From assembly GCF_943192915.1 (NCBI RefSeq), contig NZ_CALPCD010000001.1, positions 372,001-436,000 on the forward strand: 64,000 bases of DNA. Reading direction: 5' to 3'. The notes beneath the pieces were generated by a model that had not been told where the DNA came from, made no database searches, and saw nothing but the letters and a program-made list of their open reading frames with translations. The stretch comes from Anaerotardibacter muris (lineage in GTDB: Bacteria > Actinomycetota > Coriobacteriia > Coriobacteriales > Eggerthellaceae). The translations under genes were made by a program, and so were the position numbers. This document shows, one piece after another, positions 17,490 through 26,324 of the stretch (position 1 is its first letter; each line of letters opens with the position of its first letter).

Positions 17490-18605
17490 TTATGCAGCCG
17501 CCCCATCAAGAGCAGGTTCTTCTTTTGCCACCACTGCATCGGCGCTTTCCAGCTTCAGGTCGCCCTCTTTGATCCAGCCACGCTTGCGGAAGAACCAGCC
17601 GAAGATGTACGTGAGCACAGCTGGCAGCACGAAACAGATGAGGATGAGGCCTGCCCAGTCGAAAGCAGTGATAGCCGCCATTGTACCTGCGGAAATATCC
17701 GCGAGCCAGCCCGTGTAGACGCCAATAGGACCGACCAGACCGCAGGTGCCCATGCCAGCCGAAATAGCAGCACCATCCATGCGCATCTGGAACACACAGG
17801 TTGCAATAGGGCCCGTGATCATAGCTGCCAGCGTGGGAGGGATCCAAATGCGTGGGTTGCGGATGATATTGCCCATCTGCAGCATCGAGGTGCCGATACC
17901 TTGCGAGATAAGACCACCCCAGCGGTTCTCCTTGAAGCTCATCACCGCGAAGCCCACCATCTGCGCGCAACAGCCAGCAACCGCCGCACCGCCAGCCAGG
18001 CCAGTAAGACCCAACGCTGCGCAGATAGCTGCCGACGAGATGGGCAGCGTTAACGCCATGCCCACGAGCGCCGAAACGATGATGCCCATGAACAACGGCT
18101 GCAGATCGGTTGCCCACATGATAAGATTGCCCACCCAGGAAGCCGCCGCGCCGATAGCAGGGGCCCACCAATAGGAAAGCAAACAACCCACCATGATAGT
18201 GACGAGTGGCGTGACCAAGATATCGATCTTGGTCTCGTTGGCCACGATCTTACCTGCTTCAGCCGCGAAGATCGCGATGATGAGAACTGCCAAAGGACCG
18301 CCCGCCCCGCCAAGCGAATTCGAGGCATACCCTACCGCTACCAGGGAGAACAACACAAGCGATGGCGCTTTCAGTGCAAACCCGATGGCTACCGCCATCG
18401 CAGGGCCCGCTGCCGCCTTCGCGAAATCGCCGATCTCCACGAGCAAGGGAACGCCTGCCTGCTGACCGATGGTAGCAAGGATGGTACCCATCAACAGCGA
18501 CGCGAACAGACCCTGCGCCATAGCGCTGAGCGCATCGATCAAGTAACGCTGGACCGAGATCTCAACGTCCTTGCGAGCAAGGAAATCCTTCATTTTCGCG
18601 GCCAT
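17490..18605 (-). CDS. PTS-type membrane transporter subunit IIC (EIIC_2-like)
   Basis: 371 aa, about nine to ten hydrophobic helices, e.g. LFASLLMGTILATI, LVLFSLVAVGY and LICFVLPAVLTYIFGWFF, with Gly/Ala-rich motifs and a charged C-tail. The overall pattern matches the EIIC_2 group of PTS permeases (membrane domain only). No EIIA, EIIB or HPr genes are nearby, so phosphotransfer is not supported by context and it may act as a facilitator or use remote partners. ATG at 18605 lies two bases after the regulator's stop and has GAGGAATAACC before it. Substrate unknown. Confidence 0.85.
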   Translation of the reverse strand: MAAKMKDFLARKDVEISVQRYLIDALSAMAQGLFASLLMGTILATIGQQAGVPLLVEIGDFAKAAAGPAMAVAIGFALKAPSLVLFSLVAVGYASNSLGGAGGPLAVLIIAIFAAEAGKIVANETKIDILVTPLVTIMVGCLLSYWWAPAIGAAASWVGNLIMWATDLQPLFMGIIVSALVGMALTLPISSAAICAALGLTGLAGGAAVAGCCAQMVGFAVMSFKENRWGGLISQGIGTSMLQMGNIIRNPRIWIPPTLAAMITGPIATCVFQMRMDGAAISAGMGTCGLVGPIGVYTGWLADISAGTMAAITAFDWAGLILICFVLPAVLTYIFGWFFRKRGWIKEGDLKLESADAVVAKEEPALDGAAA

Positions 18606-18607
18606 GG

Positions 18608-18898
18608 TTATTCCTCGACCCCCAGGATATCGAGCGCTTTCTGATAGCCACCTGTTCCGTAGTTGAGCGCCTTGGACACACGCGCGATGGTAGTAGCCGA
18701 AGCGCCCGTGGTCTTCTCGATAGAGGCATATGATTCACCCTGACGCAGCAAGCGCGCAACCTCAAGGCGTTGAGACGTATCCTTGATCTCGCGGATGGTG
18801 AACAGATCCTCTAGCAACGCAAAGACCTCGTCGGGGTCGGTGATGCCTGCCAGAACGTTCAGCAAGTCTTCAACTTCTGGGGTGCGCAATTCTGCCAT
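18608..18898 (-). CDS. YerC/YecD-type TrpR-related transcriptional regulator
   Basis: 96 aa DNA-binding protein. Start at 18898 (MAELRTPEVEDLL) is set by GAGGAAAGGC upstream. Residues about 20-90 form a TrpR-like helix-turn-helix: ITDPDEVFALLEDLFTIREI, QRLEVARLLRQGESYASIEK and GASATTIARVSKALNYGTGG. Members of this family are short stand-alone HTH proteins; ligand binding has not been shown for most. It heads an operon with the IIC-like and solute-binding proteins and is a likely autoregulator of it. Confidence 0.9.
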   Translation of the reverse strand: MAELRTPEVEDLLNVLAGITDPDEVFALLEDLFTIREIKDTSQRLEVARLLRQGESYASIEKTTGASATTIARVSKALNYGTGGYQKALDILGVEE

Positions 18899-18926
18899 TG
18901 CTTGCCTTTCCTCTATGGGGAGTCTT

Positions 18927-18962
18927 ACAAAAAGAGCCCAGACTACACACTGGGCTCTTTGA
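18927..18962 (-). terminator. Rho-independent terminator of ilvE
   Basis: On the minus strand AAAGAGCCCAG-tgtgtagt-CTGGGCTCTTT followed by TTG, about 25 bases after the ilvE stop codon; it separates ilvE from the yerC-like operon. Confidence 0.9.
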
Positions 18963-18984
18963 AAATATGCTTTGACCTGCGCGC

Positions 18985-19914
18985 TTAGTAAGCGATGCGC
19001 GTGATCCATTCTTCGTATTCAGGCACCTTGCCATAGGCGACATCGAAATAACGTGCCTGAAGCTGTTTGGTGATAGGGCCTGGCTTGCCGATGACGCGGT
19101 CATCCACGCTACCGATAGGGGTGAGTTCAGCAGCTGAACCAGTCATGAACATCTCATCGGCAACATACAGATCCGAGCGATTGAGGGTTTCCTCGAGTGC
19201 GGGAATGTCCATGTCCACTGCGATATTCAGCACAGTGTCGCGCGTGATACCCTCGAGCAGACCATCGCCCAGGGGCGGGGTCATGAGGATGCCGTCGCGC
19301 ACGATGAAGAGGTTTTCACCCGTGCCTTCGCAGACGTGGCCCACTTCGTTGAGCATGATAGCCTCTGCGTAGCCATGCGACTTCGCCTCGAGCTTCGCAA
19401 GGATGGAGTTCATGTAGGAAGCAGTGGACTTCACTGCAGGCGGGATGGCGTTGAACGAACGCTGACGCCAGGAAGAGATGCCTACCGAAACGCCGTTTTC
19501 CAGCGCTTCTTCACCCAGGTATGCATCCCAAGGCCATACCGCGATGATGACATCGACTGGAGCACCCGTGGGATCAACACCCATCTGGCCATAACCATAG
19601 TAGGCCAGCGGACGAATGTAGCACGACTTCAACTTGTTCGCCTTGATGATATCGATGGTAGCCTGGCACAGTTCCTCAACGGAATAGGGCAGCTCCATGC
19701 GCGCGATCTTCGCGCTATTATGCAGGCGCTTCATATGGTCTTCCAGGCGGAAGACCACCGCTTCATCGGTGTCGGTATTGTGATAGCAGCGAATACCTTC
19801 GAATACACCTGATCCATAATGCAGGCCATGCGAGAGAACATGAGTAGTAGCCTGTTCCCAAGGCACGATCTCGCCGTTCTTCCAGATGTAGTCGACTGCG
19901 GTCAAATCTGCCAT
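18985..19914 (-). CDS. ilvE: Branched-chain-amino-acid aminotransferase
   Basis: Fold-type IV PLP aminotransferase (309 aa) for the last step of valine, leucine and isoleucine synthesis. ATG at 19914 (MADLTAVDYIWKNGE) follows GGGGAAAGGAA. Motifs: HGLHYGSGVFEGIRCY (substrate side), the Schiff-base lysine in PAVKSTASYMNSILAK, and EGTGENLFIV with the phosphate-binding loop, then the SAAELTPI segment. The sequence is of the IlvE rather than the D-amino-acid transaminase or ADC lyase type. Single gene with own terminator. Confidence 0.95.
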   Translation of the reverse strand: MADLTAVDYIWKNGEIVPWEQATTHVLSHGLHYGSGVFEGIRCYHNTDTDEAVVFRLEDHMKRLHNSAKIARMELPYSVEELCQATIDIIKANKLKSCYIRPLAYYGYGQMGVDPTGAPVDVIIAVWPWDAYLGEEALENGVSVGISSWRQRSFNAIPPAVKSTASYMNSILAKLEAKSHGYAEAIMLNEVGHVCEGTGENLFIVRDGILMTPPLGDGLLEGITRDTVLNIAVDMDIPALEETLNRSDLYVADEMFMTGSAAELTPIGSVDDRVIGKPGPITKQLQARYFDVAYGKVPEYEEWITRIAY

Positions 19915-19990
19915 GACGATTCCTTTCCCCGAGCGTGTGTGCTTCGATCCGTTTCGCGACCAGCAGGCAAGATTCGCACTGCGGTGGCAC

Positions 19991-20030
19991 ATAAAAACGA
20001 AAGACCATGACAGTATCACGGTCTTTCGCT
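19991..20030 (-). terminator. Rho-independent terminator of glutamine synthetase III
   Basis: Minus strand CGAAAGACC ... GGTCTTTCG hairpin followed by TTTTTATG, about 55 bases past the stop codon. Confidence 0.9.
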
Positions 20031-20082
20031 ATTCTACTCTATTTCAGTGGAGCGGCCGCCCTTAATCGTGAAGTCGGTTGCC

Positions 20083-22173
20083 TTAATTGTAGAAAAGGAT
20101 GTCGTTGTAGGTAGGCACAGGCCAGTAGTCATTCTCCACGATGCACTCGAGCGCGTCCACTTCTGCACGCAGAGCATCCATGGCAGGAATGACCTTGTCG
20201 GCATACGCATAGGCCTGCTGCTGATGATCGGTGATAGCTTCAGCCGCATCGTGCTCTTCGATGAGCGTGCGAATGCGAGTAGCCACTGCATTCGAGCCTT
20301 TGACCAGGCGTGCGAGCAGTTTTTCGTGCTCATCCATGTTTGATGAGGGAATAGCTTCCTTCACTGAAGTGATGGTCTCGGCGATATCGCGCATGTACTT
20401 GCTGATGGCTGGCAGATACGTGCGACGTGCCATGCGGATCATCACGCGCGCTTCGATGTTCAGCAGCTTCGTATATTTCTCGAGCTTAACCTCATAGCGG
20501 CTGCGCACCTCGGATTCAGAGAGGATGCCGAATTCTTCGAACAGGTCGATGGATTTCTGCGAAACGAAGCACGGCAGCGCCTCGGCGGTATTGCGATTGT
20601 TCGCCAGACCGCGCGCTTCGGCTTCCTTTTCCCACTCTTCGGAATAGCCATTGCCGTTGAAGATGATGCGCTGATGATCAGCGAGCAGCTGGCGCACATA
20701 GGCGATAGCTGCCTTTTCGAACTCCGCACCTTCCAGGCCTTCGCATGCATCTGCGAAATCCTTCAGGCTCTTAGCCACTGCGGTGTTCAAGATCATGTTG
20801 CAATCTGAAAGATTCACGGCCGCGCCTGGCATGCGGAACTCGAACTTATTGCCCGTGAACGCAAAAGGACTGGTGCGATTGCGGTCGGTGTTGTCCTTCA
20901 GGAATTGAGGCAGCACTGCTACGCCCAAGTCCATGGAGATGGCTTCAGCGGAATGATATTCATCGCCATTGATCAGGGCTTCCACGATAGCACCCAGTTC
21001 ATCGCCCAAGAAGATGGACACGATGGCGGGAGGAGCTTCATCCGCACCCAGACGATGGTCGTTGCCCGCAGATGCCACGGACATGCGCAGCAGTTCCTGA
21101 TATTCGTCGACCGCTTCGATGACGCAGGCAAGGAACACGAGGAAGCGCAGGTTATCGATGGGGTCGTCGCCCGGATCGAGCAGGTTCACGTTGTCGTAGG
21201 ACAGCGACCAATTATTGTGCTTGCCCGAGCCGTTGATGCCTTCGAAAGGCTTTTCATGCTGCAAGCAGGTAAGGCCGTAATGCGATGCGTCGAGGCGCAT
21301 CTTTTCCATAGTGAGCAGGTTCTCGTCCACTGCGCGGTTGGCGTTGGTGAAGATGGGAGCAAGCTCATGCTGAGCAGGTGCCACTTCGTTATGCTTGGTC
21401 TTTGCGGTAACGCCCAACTTCCACAGGTCGTCATCGAGTTCCTTCATGAATTCGTTGACTGTGGGGCGGATGGCGCCGAAATAATGCTCGTCGAGCTCTT
21501 GACCCTTGCTGGGCGGTGCGCCGAAGAGCGTGCGACCGGTCATCATCAGGTCTTGGCGGCGCGCGTAGTCCTTCTCCGAGATGAGGAAGTATTCCTGCTC
21601 AGAGCCCACCGTAGCGATGACCTGGTGGCCATCTTCGCCGAAGAACTTCAGCACACGCTGAGCCTGCGTGTCGATAGCGCGCATGGAGCGCAAGAGCGGT
21701 GTCTTCTTGTCCAGTGCTTCGCCCGTATAGGAGCAGAACGCCGTGGGAATGCAGAGCACCTCATCTTTGATGAACGCCTGGCTGGTGGGATCCCAAGCGG
21801 TATAGCCGCGAGCTTCGAAGGTAGCGCGTAGGCCACCGTTCGGGAAGCTTGATGCGTCGGGTTCGCCCTGGATGAGCTCCTTGCCCGAGAAGGTCATGAT
21901 GGCAGTACCATCGCCAACGGGAGTGAGGAAGCTGTCATGCTTTTCAGAGGTGATGCCCGAAAGCGGCTGGAACCAATGGGAATAATGGGTAGCACCGTTT
22001 TCGATGGCCCATTCTTTCATAACGTGGGCAACAACGTTTGCCACCTCAAGATCGAGCGGTTTGCCTTCTTTGATGGTCTTCTCGAGCGTCTTGTAGGTCT
22101 CGGATGGAAGGCGCTCTTTCATAACATGGTCGTTGAAGACGAGCGTTCCGAAGATCTCTGACACGTTTGACAT
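20083..22173 (-). CDS. glnN: Glutamine synthetase type III
   Basis: ATP-dependent ammonia assimilation into glutamate; 696 aa, the large dodecameric GSIII class of Bacteroidetes, cyanobacteria and many gut anaerobes. ATG at 22173 follows GTGAGGAGAACAGC. GSIII features: N-terminal [51 protein letters not shown] (ATP/glutamate region), and the class-specific [17 protein letters not shown], with a long C-terminal helical extension (residues about 570-696). No GlnB or GlnR-type gene is adjacent. Upstream lies large repeat B1. Confidence 0.96.
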   Translation of the reverse strand: MSNVSEIFGTLVFNDHVMKERLPSETYKTLEKTIKEGKPLDLEVANVVAHVMKEWAIENGATHYSHWFQPLSGITSEKHDSFLTPVGDGTAIMTFSGKELIQGEPDASSFPNGGLRATFEARGYTAWDPTSQAFIKDEVLCIPTAFCSYTGEALDKKTPLLRSMRAIDTQAQRVLKFFGEDGHQVIATVGSEQEYFLISEKDYARRQDLMMTGRTLFGAPPSKGQELDEHYFGAIRPTVNEFMKELDDDLWKLGVTAKTKHNEVAPAQHELAPIFTNANRAVDENLLTMEKMRLDASHYGLTCLQHEKPFEGINGSGKHNNWSLSYDNVNLLDPGDDPIDNLRFLVFLACVIEAVDEYQELLRMSVASAGNDHRLGADEAPPAIVSIFLGDELGAIVEALINGDEYHSAEAISMDLGVAVLPQFLKDNTDRNRTSPFAFTGNKFEFRMPGAAVNLSDCNMILNTAVAKSLKDFADACEGLEGAEFEKAAIAYVRQLLADHQRIIFNGNGYSEEWEKEAEARGLANNRNTAEALPCFVSQKSIDLFEEFGILSESEVRSRYEVKLEKYTKLLNIEARVMIRMARRTYLPAISKYMRDIAETITSVKEAIPSSNMDEHEKLLARLVKGSNAVATRIRTLIEEHDAAEAITDHQQQAYAYADKVIPAMDALRAEVDALECIVENDYWPVPTYNDILFYN

Positions 22174-22303
22174 GCTGTTCTCCTCACGTGGATGCGGGGG
22201 CGTTTAGTTTAGATTGCATCCGATGCGCGCCTATTCGCGCGCGGTATTCTGCACATTATACCAGTACAACACAAGCGAACGCACTTGATCACGGAAACTG
22301 CTA

Positions 22304-22485
22304 GGGTGCTGCGGCTGCAAGGTAATCGTACATAACTTACCCGTTTCACTGTTCGCCTTCGGCTCATGCGCTGCACTGCCTCATGCTTTGTTTACACGAA
22401 GGAACCCTAACGGGTTCCTTCTATCTTTCTAAGTTGGTGTTCAGAGTAAGTTCTGCGCGCTCACCTTACATCCACAGCACCGTGC
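22304..22485 (+). repeat. Large structured inverted repeat, copy B1
   Basis: Outer arms GGTGCTGCGGCTGCAAGGTAA and (reverse complement) GGTGCTGTGGATGTAAGGTGA pair over about 38 bases. The interior has the conserved TTCGCCTTCGGCTCATGCG and CTGCACTGCCTCATGC blocks and an inner hairpin GAAGGAACCC-taac-GGGTTCCTTC. Fills most of the 352-bp stretch between glnN and the next gene; no coding sequence seen. Confidence 0.9.
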
Positions 22486-22524
22486 GCTCTCCTTAAAAGC
22501 TTGAACAGATCGAAAACGGTCGGC

Positions 22525-23169
22525 CTAACCAAAAGCGGAAGCGGAACCCGTTCCAGCAGTGCCAGCGCTTTGAGTGGTGGTAGTGGCGGTAGGCATAAAG
22601 GGCAGCGTTGCGCCTGTGAGCGTCATGATCAGGAAAAGGAGCGCTTGGCAGGCGAAACCGATCCACGTAGCGAAGAGCGCTTGCCTACGACGTTTGGGCG
22701 AGAGCGTGGTGGTGGATATGAAGGCCATCACCAAGCCAAGCATGCCACCAATGAAGCCGAGCACGAACCAACCGATCTTGAATCCCCAGCTCATGGGCTT
22801 TGGGTCATCATCAGGGTCGGAAGGCGTGGCGAAGAAGGAGAATGCGCCATTGGGGCGGAAGGTCGGTTGGGGCTGCTGAGAGTTCGATTGCTGCTGGGTC
22901 TGACCTGGCTGCTGTTGAGGGTTCGGCTGCTGAGGCTGACCTTGAGTAGCAGCGTTCGGATCCTGGGCAGGCGCAGGCTGTTGCGGCTGAACGGGAGGTT
23001 GTGCGGGTTGCGAGCCTGCGGACTGAGTTGCTGGCTGCGCAGGTTGTGCAGGTTGCGCAGGCTGCACTGGCTGCTGACCAGGAGCAGGAGGTGGAACGGG
23101 TGACCCTTGAGGTGCTGGGGCATTCCCTGCATCGTTAGACTGCGTGTTCGGTTTCATATCTTCAGACAT
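22525..23169 (-). CDS. Pro/Gln-rich membrane protein of unknown function
   Basis: 214 aa; ATG at 23169 follows AAGGAAAGTTCCT. Residues about 15-115 are a disordered Pro/Gln/Ala stretch with repeated QPAQPAQ units; two hydrophobic helices follow (about 130-155, GFKIGWFVLGFIGGMLGLVM, and 165-190), then a Thr/Ser/Gly-rich tail. The layout (disordered cytosolic head plus paired helices) resembles small DUF4190/TM2-like actinobacterial membrane proteins, but no family motif is certain. Transcribed alone between rpsI and glnN. Confidence 0.75.
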   Translation of the reverse strand: MSEDMKPNTQSNDAGNAPAPQGSPVPPPAPGQQPVQPAQPAQPAQPATQSAGSQPAQPPVQPQQPAPAQDPNAATQGQPQQPNPQQQPGQTQQQSNSQQPQPTFRPNGAFSFFATPSDPDDDPKPMSWGFKIGWFVLGFIGGMLGLVMAFISTTTLSPKRRRQALFATWIGFACQALLFLIMTLTGATLPFMPTATTTTQSAGTAGTGSASAFG

Positions 23170-23310
23170 AGGAACTTTCCTTGTTCGTTTTGCGAATATG
23201 CTCTTTCCATTATCACCGATTCTGCGCGTGATGCGTGGCTTCGACACACAATCGATACCTCAGGCACATCTTCGATGATGCGTGGCACGGTCAAAGAGAC
23301 CGTCCGATAC

Positions 23311-23345
23311 GAAAAAGGACCGCCTCGATGAGACGGTCCTTTGAA
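23311..23345 (-). terminator. Rho-independent terminator of rplM-rpsI
   Basis: Minus strand AAAGGACCG-tctcatcgagg-CGGTCCTTT followed by TTCG, about 20 bases after the rpsI stop. Confidence 0.9.
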
Positions 23346-23364
23346 AGGCAATTGCCTGATGGTC

Positions 23365-23757
23365 TTAGCGCTTGCTGAACTGCGGGCGCTTGCGAGCCTT
23401 CTTCAGACCATACTTCTTACGCTCGACCATACGAGCATCGCGGGTCAGGTAGCCTGCACGCTTGAGTTCTGCGCGGTAGTCGCCTGCCTCGAGAAGAGCA
23501 CGAGCGATGCCTAGACGCAGAGCGCCAGACTGGCCAGACATGCCGCCACCATTGCAGCGAGCGATGACGTCGAACTGATTCATGGTATCGGTCACGCCGA
23601 AGGGGGTGAGCGCATAGTCGACGAGCGCCTGGCGACCGAAATAGGTCAGGCCATCACGACCATTGACGGTTACTTTGCCCGTACCAGGAACGATACGAAC
23701 GCGCGCAATAGCATTCTTGCGACGGCCGGTGCCGTAATAAATTGCTTCGCCTGCCAT
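23365..23757 (-). CDS. rpsI: 30S ribosomal protein S9
   Basis: 130 aa, complete. Characteristic [16 protein letters not shown] start, [19 protein letters not shown] centre and the basic C-terminus [18 protein letters not shown] that reaches the P-site tRNA. Its ATG overlaps the rplM stop codon by one base (TAATG), giving strict translational coupling. Confidence 0.98.
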   Translation of the reverse strand: MAGEAIYYGTGRRKNAIARVRIVPGTGKVTVNGRDGLTYFGRQALVDYALTPFGVTDTMNQFDVIARCNGGGMSGQSGALRLGIARALLEAGDYRAELKRAGYLTRDARMVERKKYGLKKARKRPQFSKR

Positions 23758-24194
23758 TAGTTATCCTCCATCTTGATCTCGCGGGGCTGCTGGGCCATGT
23801 GCGGATGTTCAGCACCAGCATAGACCTTCAGCTTCTTGGCCATTGCACGACCGAGCGTGTTCTTGGGGAGCATGCCCTTGACCGCGTGCTCGATGACGCG
23901 CTCAGGATGCTTCTCCATGGCCTCTTCGAAGGTCTCGCACTTGAGTCCTCCCGGATAACCGCTGTGACGATAGTATTCTTTGTCGGTGAGCTTCTTGCCC
24001 GACACGCGGATCTTGTCTGCGTTGACGATGACGACAAAATCGCCAGTGTCGACATGCGGGGTATAGGTCGGCTTATGCTTACCCCTCAAGATCTGAGCAG
24101 CCTTCGAAGCAACACGACCAAGGATCTGGTCCTGTGCATCGATGAGAAGCCATTCGCGGTTGACTTCGCCTGGCTTTGCGTAATAAGTCTTCAC
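23757..24194 (-). CDS. rplM: 50S ribosomal protein L13
   Basis: 145 aa, complete, starting with GTG (24194) behind GGAGGAACGTA. L13 signature blocks: [36 protein letters not shown] and [20 protein letters not shown]. First gene of the usual rplM-rpsI operon. A structured leader of about 165 bases and a good promoter lie upstream. Confidence 0.98.
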   Translation of the reverse strand: MKTYYAKPGEVNREWLLIDAQDQILGRVASKAAQILRGKHKPTYTPHVDTGDFVVIVNADKIRVSGKKLTDKEYYRHSGYPGGLKCETFEEAMEKHPERVIEHAVKGMLPKNTLGRAMAKKLKVYAGAEHPHMAQQPREIKMEDN

Positions 24195-24352
24195 TACGTT
24201 CCTCCATTAGTAACAGTGTTAGTTTTCAAAAGTTGCCTGCTTCTGTCTGAAACGCGAAGGATCCTACCCCTTCGCTGTCTTATCGGCTGGTTCTGGACTA
24301 CCTTTCGATAAGCTTCAGACCGCATAGCCACACGGGGCTTTTGAAAGCGAAC
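24195..24352 (-). promoter_or_regulatory. Structured 5' leader of rplM-rpsI
   Basis: Between the predicted transcription start and the GTG start the minus strand can form GCGAAGG-ggtaggat-CCTTCGC and pair CTTATCG with CGATAAG. A long folded leader before a ribosomal-protein operon is compatible with autogenous control by L13 or S9, but no recognised leader motif could be confirmed. Confidence 0.4.
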
Positions 24353-24358
24353 CTTTGC

Positions 24359-24388
24359 ATAATAAGCCTTTTTGCGCGGGTGCGTCAA
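24359..24388 (-). promoter_or_regulatory. Sigma-70-type promoter of rplM-rpsI
   Basis: Minus strand TTGACG (24383-24388), 18-base spacer, TATTAT (24359-24364). Confidence 0.7.
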
Positions 24389-24446
24389 TCATGTACGCGC
24401 GTATACGTGCACGCCGCACCCGTCAACGGTGAGCGTAAAGACTCCC

Positions 24447-24657
24447 GATGCTGCGGCTGCAAGGTAATCGTGCATAACTTACCCGTTTCGTTGTTCGTGT
24501 AGACAAAAAGGGCTACGCCCCCAATTTGTCTACACTCATGCGCTGCACTGCCTCGTGCTCTATTTACACGAAAGCAACCCGTTGGGTTGCTTTCTAGATT
24601 CTAGGTTAGTGTTCAGAGTAAGTTATGCAGCCTTACCCTGCAGCCACAGCACCGTGT
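24447..24657 (+). repeat. Large structured inverted repeat, copy B2, with palindrome D3 in its loop
   Basis: Outer arms GCTGCGGCTGCAAGGTAA and the complement of CAGCCACAGCACC pair over about 35 bases; inner hairpin GAAAGCAACCC-gtt-GGGTTGCTTTC. The short GCC-TTC-GGC hairpin seen in other copies is replaced exactly by the 37-base D palindrome (24498-24534, TGTAGACAAAAAGGG / GCCCCCAATTTGTCTACA). REP-like element A4 is attached to its right end. Confidence 0.9.
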
Positions 24658-24660
24658 ACG

Positions 24661-24709
24661 GTTGAACCTGTCCCCATTTTGTCCCGGACAGATTTGAACC
24701 CGTCCCCGG
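24661..24709. repeat. REP-like element, copy A4
   Basis: GTTGAACCTGTCCCC-atttTGTCCCGGACA-gattTGAACCCGTCCCC, ending at the hom stop codon and beginning three bases from the right arm of repeat B2. Confidence 0.85.
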
Positions 24710-25996
24710 TTAGTCTTGGACGCGGACGACCGAAGGATAGCCGCCGATGACGGTATCGGGAAGCGCGAGGATCTCGTCGATGACCTTTGCCACGCTGTCT
24801 TCGTGGGCAGTGTGCGTAACGAACACCAGGTTCACCGCGTCGCGTGCCTTGGTACCGCGCTGCTGAACGGACTGCAGCGACACGTCGTACTTCGCGAAGA
24901 TGTCGGCACAAGACGCCAGAACGCCTGCGCGGTCTTCCACAAGGAAGCGCAGGTAATACTTGGTCTGGAGCTCGTCCATGCTGATGACGGGAATGTTGTC
25001 CGTACAGGTGCAACCCACGATGGGCTTGATGCCCATCTGGATGTGGCGTGCAACTTCGAGCACATCGCCCATGACCGCGCTTGCAGCTGGACCCGCGCCA
25101 GCGCCTTCGCCGAAGAACATGGTCTCACCCACGGCATCGCCCACCACGTAGATGGCGTTGAATACACCGTTGACCTTGGCCAGCTGATGGTCGAGCGGGA
25201 TCATGGTGGGATGAACGCGCACGCCGATACCATGATCGGTGCGGTGAGCATGAGCGACCAACTTCACGGCATAGCCCATGGTGTTGGCCAGCGCCAGGTC
25301 GATCGGGGAAATGCGGCGGATGCCTTCGGTATAGACATCGTCCATGACCACACGGGAATTGAAAGCGATGGACGCCAGGATGGCGATCTTCGCGGCGGCG
25401 TCGAGACCGTCAACATCGGCGGTGGGGTCAGCTTCGGCAAAGCCCTTTGCCTGGGCTTCAGCGAGCGCTTCGTCGTAGCTCATACCGTCTTCGCCCATGC
25501 GCGTGAGCATGTAGTTGGTGGTGCCATTCACGATGCCCATAACGGCAGAGATCTCGTTAGAGATAAGGGAGTGCTTCAGCGGGCCGATGATGGGGATACC
25601 GCCACCAACGCTGGCCTCGAAAGCCACTTCAACGCCCTTTTCTTCAGCGAGGCTCAAGATCTCTTCACCAGAAGTTGCCATGAGCGCCTTGTTCGCGGTG
25701 ACCACATTCTTGCCTGCAGCGAGCGAATCCATGACCACCTGCTTGGCAACGCCCGTGCCACCGATCAGCTCGATGACGATATCGATCTCGGGGTCGTTCG
25801 TGATGTCCGTGAAGTCTTCGGTGAAGATGTCGGCAACGCCATGCGCAGCGGCCTGTTCAGGCTCGCGCGAACATACGCGCACCAGCTCCAGGTCGATGCC
25901 GTAATGACGCAGGAAGTCCTGCTTGTGGTTCTGCAAGATGTCGATGCAGCCGCCACCGACGGTGCCTGTTCCAACCAATCCGACTTTAACAGCCAT
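24710..25996 (-). CDS. hom: Homoserine dehydrogenase
   Basis: NAD(P)H-dependent reduction of aspartate semialdehyde to homoserine, the branch to threonine, methionine and isoleucine (428 aa). ATG at 25996 (MAVKVGLVGTGTVGGG) is preferred because GGAG lies eight bases upstream. Domains: Rossmann fold 1-130 (GTGTVGGG; ANKALMA), catalytic domain with GGGIPIIGPLK and GTTNYMLT and the DPTADVDG loop, and a C-terminal ACT domain from about residue 350 (FLVEDRAGVLASCADIF), which usually mediates threonine feedback inhibition. A TATAAT at 26031-26036 may be the -10 box. lysA lies upstream on the same strand. Confidence 0.97.
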   Translation of the reverse strand: MAVKVGLVGTGTVGGGCIDILQNHKQDFLRHYGIDLELVRVCSREPEQAAAHGVADIFTEDFTDITNDPEIDIVIELIGGTGVAKQVVMDSLAAGKNVVTANKALMATSGEEILSLAEEKGVEVAFEASVGGGIPIIGPLKHSLISNEISAVMGIVNGTTNYMLTRMGEDGMSYDEALAEAQAKGFAEADPTADVDGLDAAAKIAILASIAFNSRVVMDDVYTEGIRRISPIDLALANTMGYAVKLVAHAHRTDHGIGVRVHPTMIPLDHQLAKVNGVFNAIYVVGDAVGETMFFGEGAGAGPAASAVMGDVLEVARHIQMGIKPIVGCTCTDNIPVISMDELQTKYYLRFLVEDRAGVLASCADIFAKYDVSLQSVQQRGTKARDAVNLVFVTHTAHEDSVAKVIDEILALPDTVIGGYPSVVRVQD

Positions 25997-26131
25997 ACGA
26001 TTCACTCCGTTCATAAACTAAGGTTCTGTGATTATACCCGCAGATACTCAGAATCTTCGAGCAAGCATGTCGCCCGCTCGATAAGCAGCCTGGATAATCC
26101 ATCTTGTGGCTTAACCCGACCGGTGAGTTTT

Positions 26132-26318
26132 GGGCACACAGTGAGGCTATCTGGGTTGGGTTGTAGATTCTCTCTGAACACTAACTAAAAAGAAAGAAGG
26201 AACCCAACGGGTTCCTTCGATTAATAATGCATGAAGCAGTGCAGCGCATGAGCCGAAGGCGAAACAGCGCCAGCGGGTGAATCCGAGACCCTACCCCTGC
26301 AGCCTTGCTGTGTGCGGG
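26132..26318 (-). repeat. Large structured inverted repeat, copy B3 (reverse orientation)
   Basis: Arms CACACAGTGAGGCTATCTGG and (reverse complement of right side) CACACAGCAAGGCTGCAGGG pair with G-T allowances; the inner hairpin is GAAGGAACCC-aac-GGGTTCCTTC; the conserved block appears as its complement GCAGCGCATGAGCCGAAGGC. Occupies most of the 329-bp gap between hom and lysA, ending 7 bases from the lysA stop. No gene seen in the gap. Confidence 0.9.
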
Positions 26319-26324
26319 ACCAAC

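Noticed and set aside
20905..21831. 308-codon frame antisense to glnN
   Set aside because: No recognisable motifs, no ribosome site, and complete overlap with a highly conserved enzyme gene.
24194..24388. 64-codon frame upstream of rplM
   Set aside because: It lies in the structured leader, ends at the rplM start, has no ribosome site and no family likeness.
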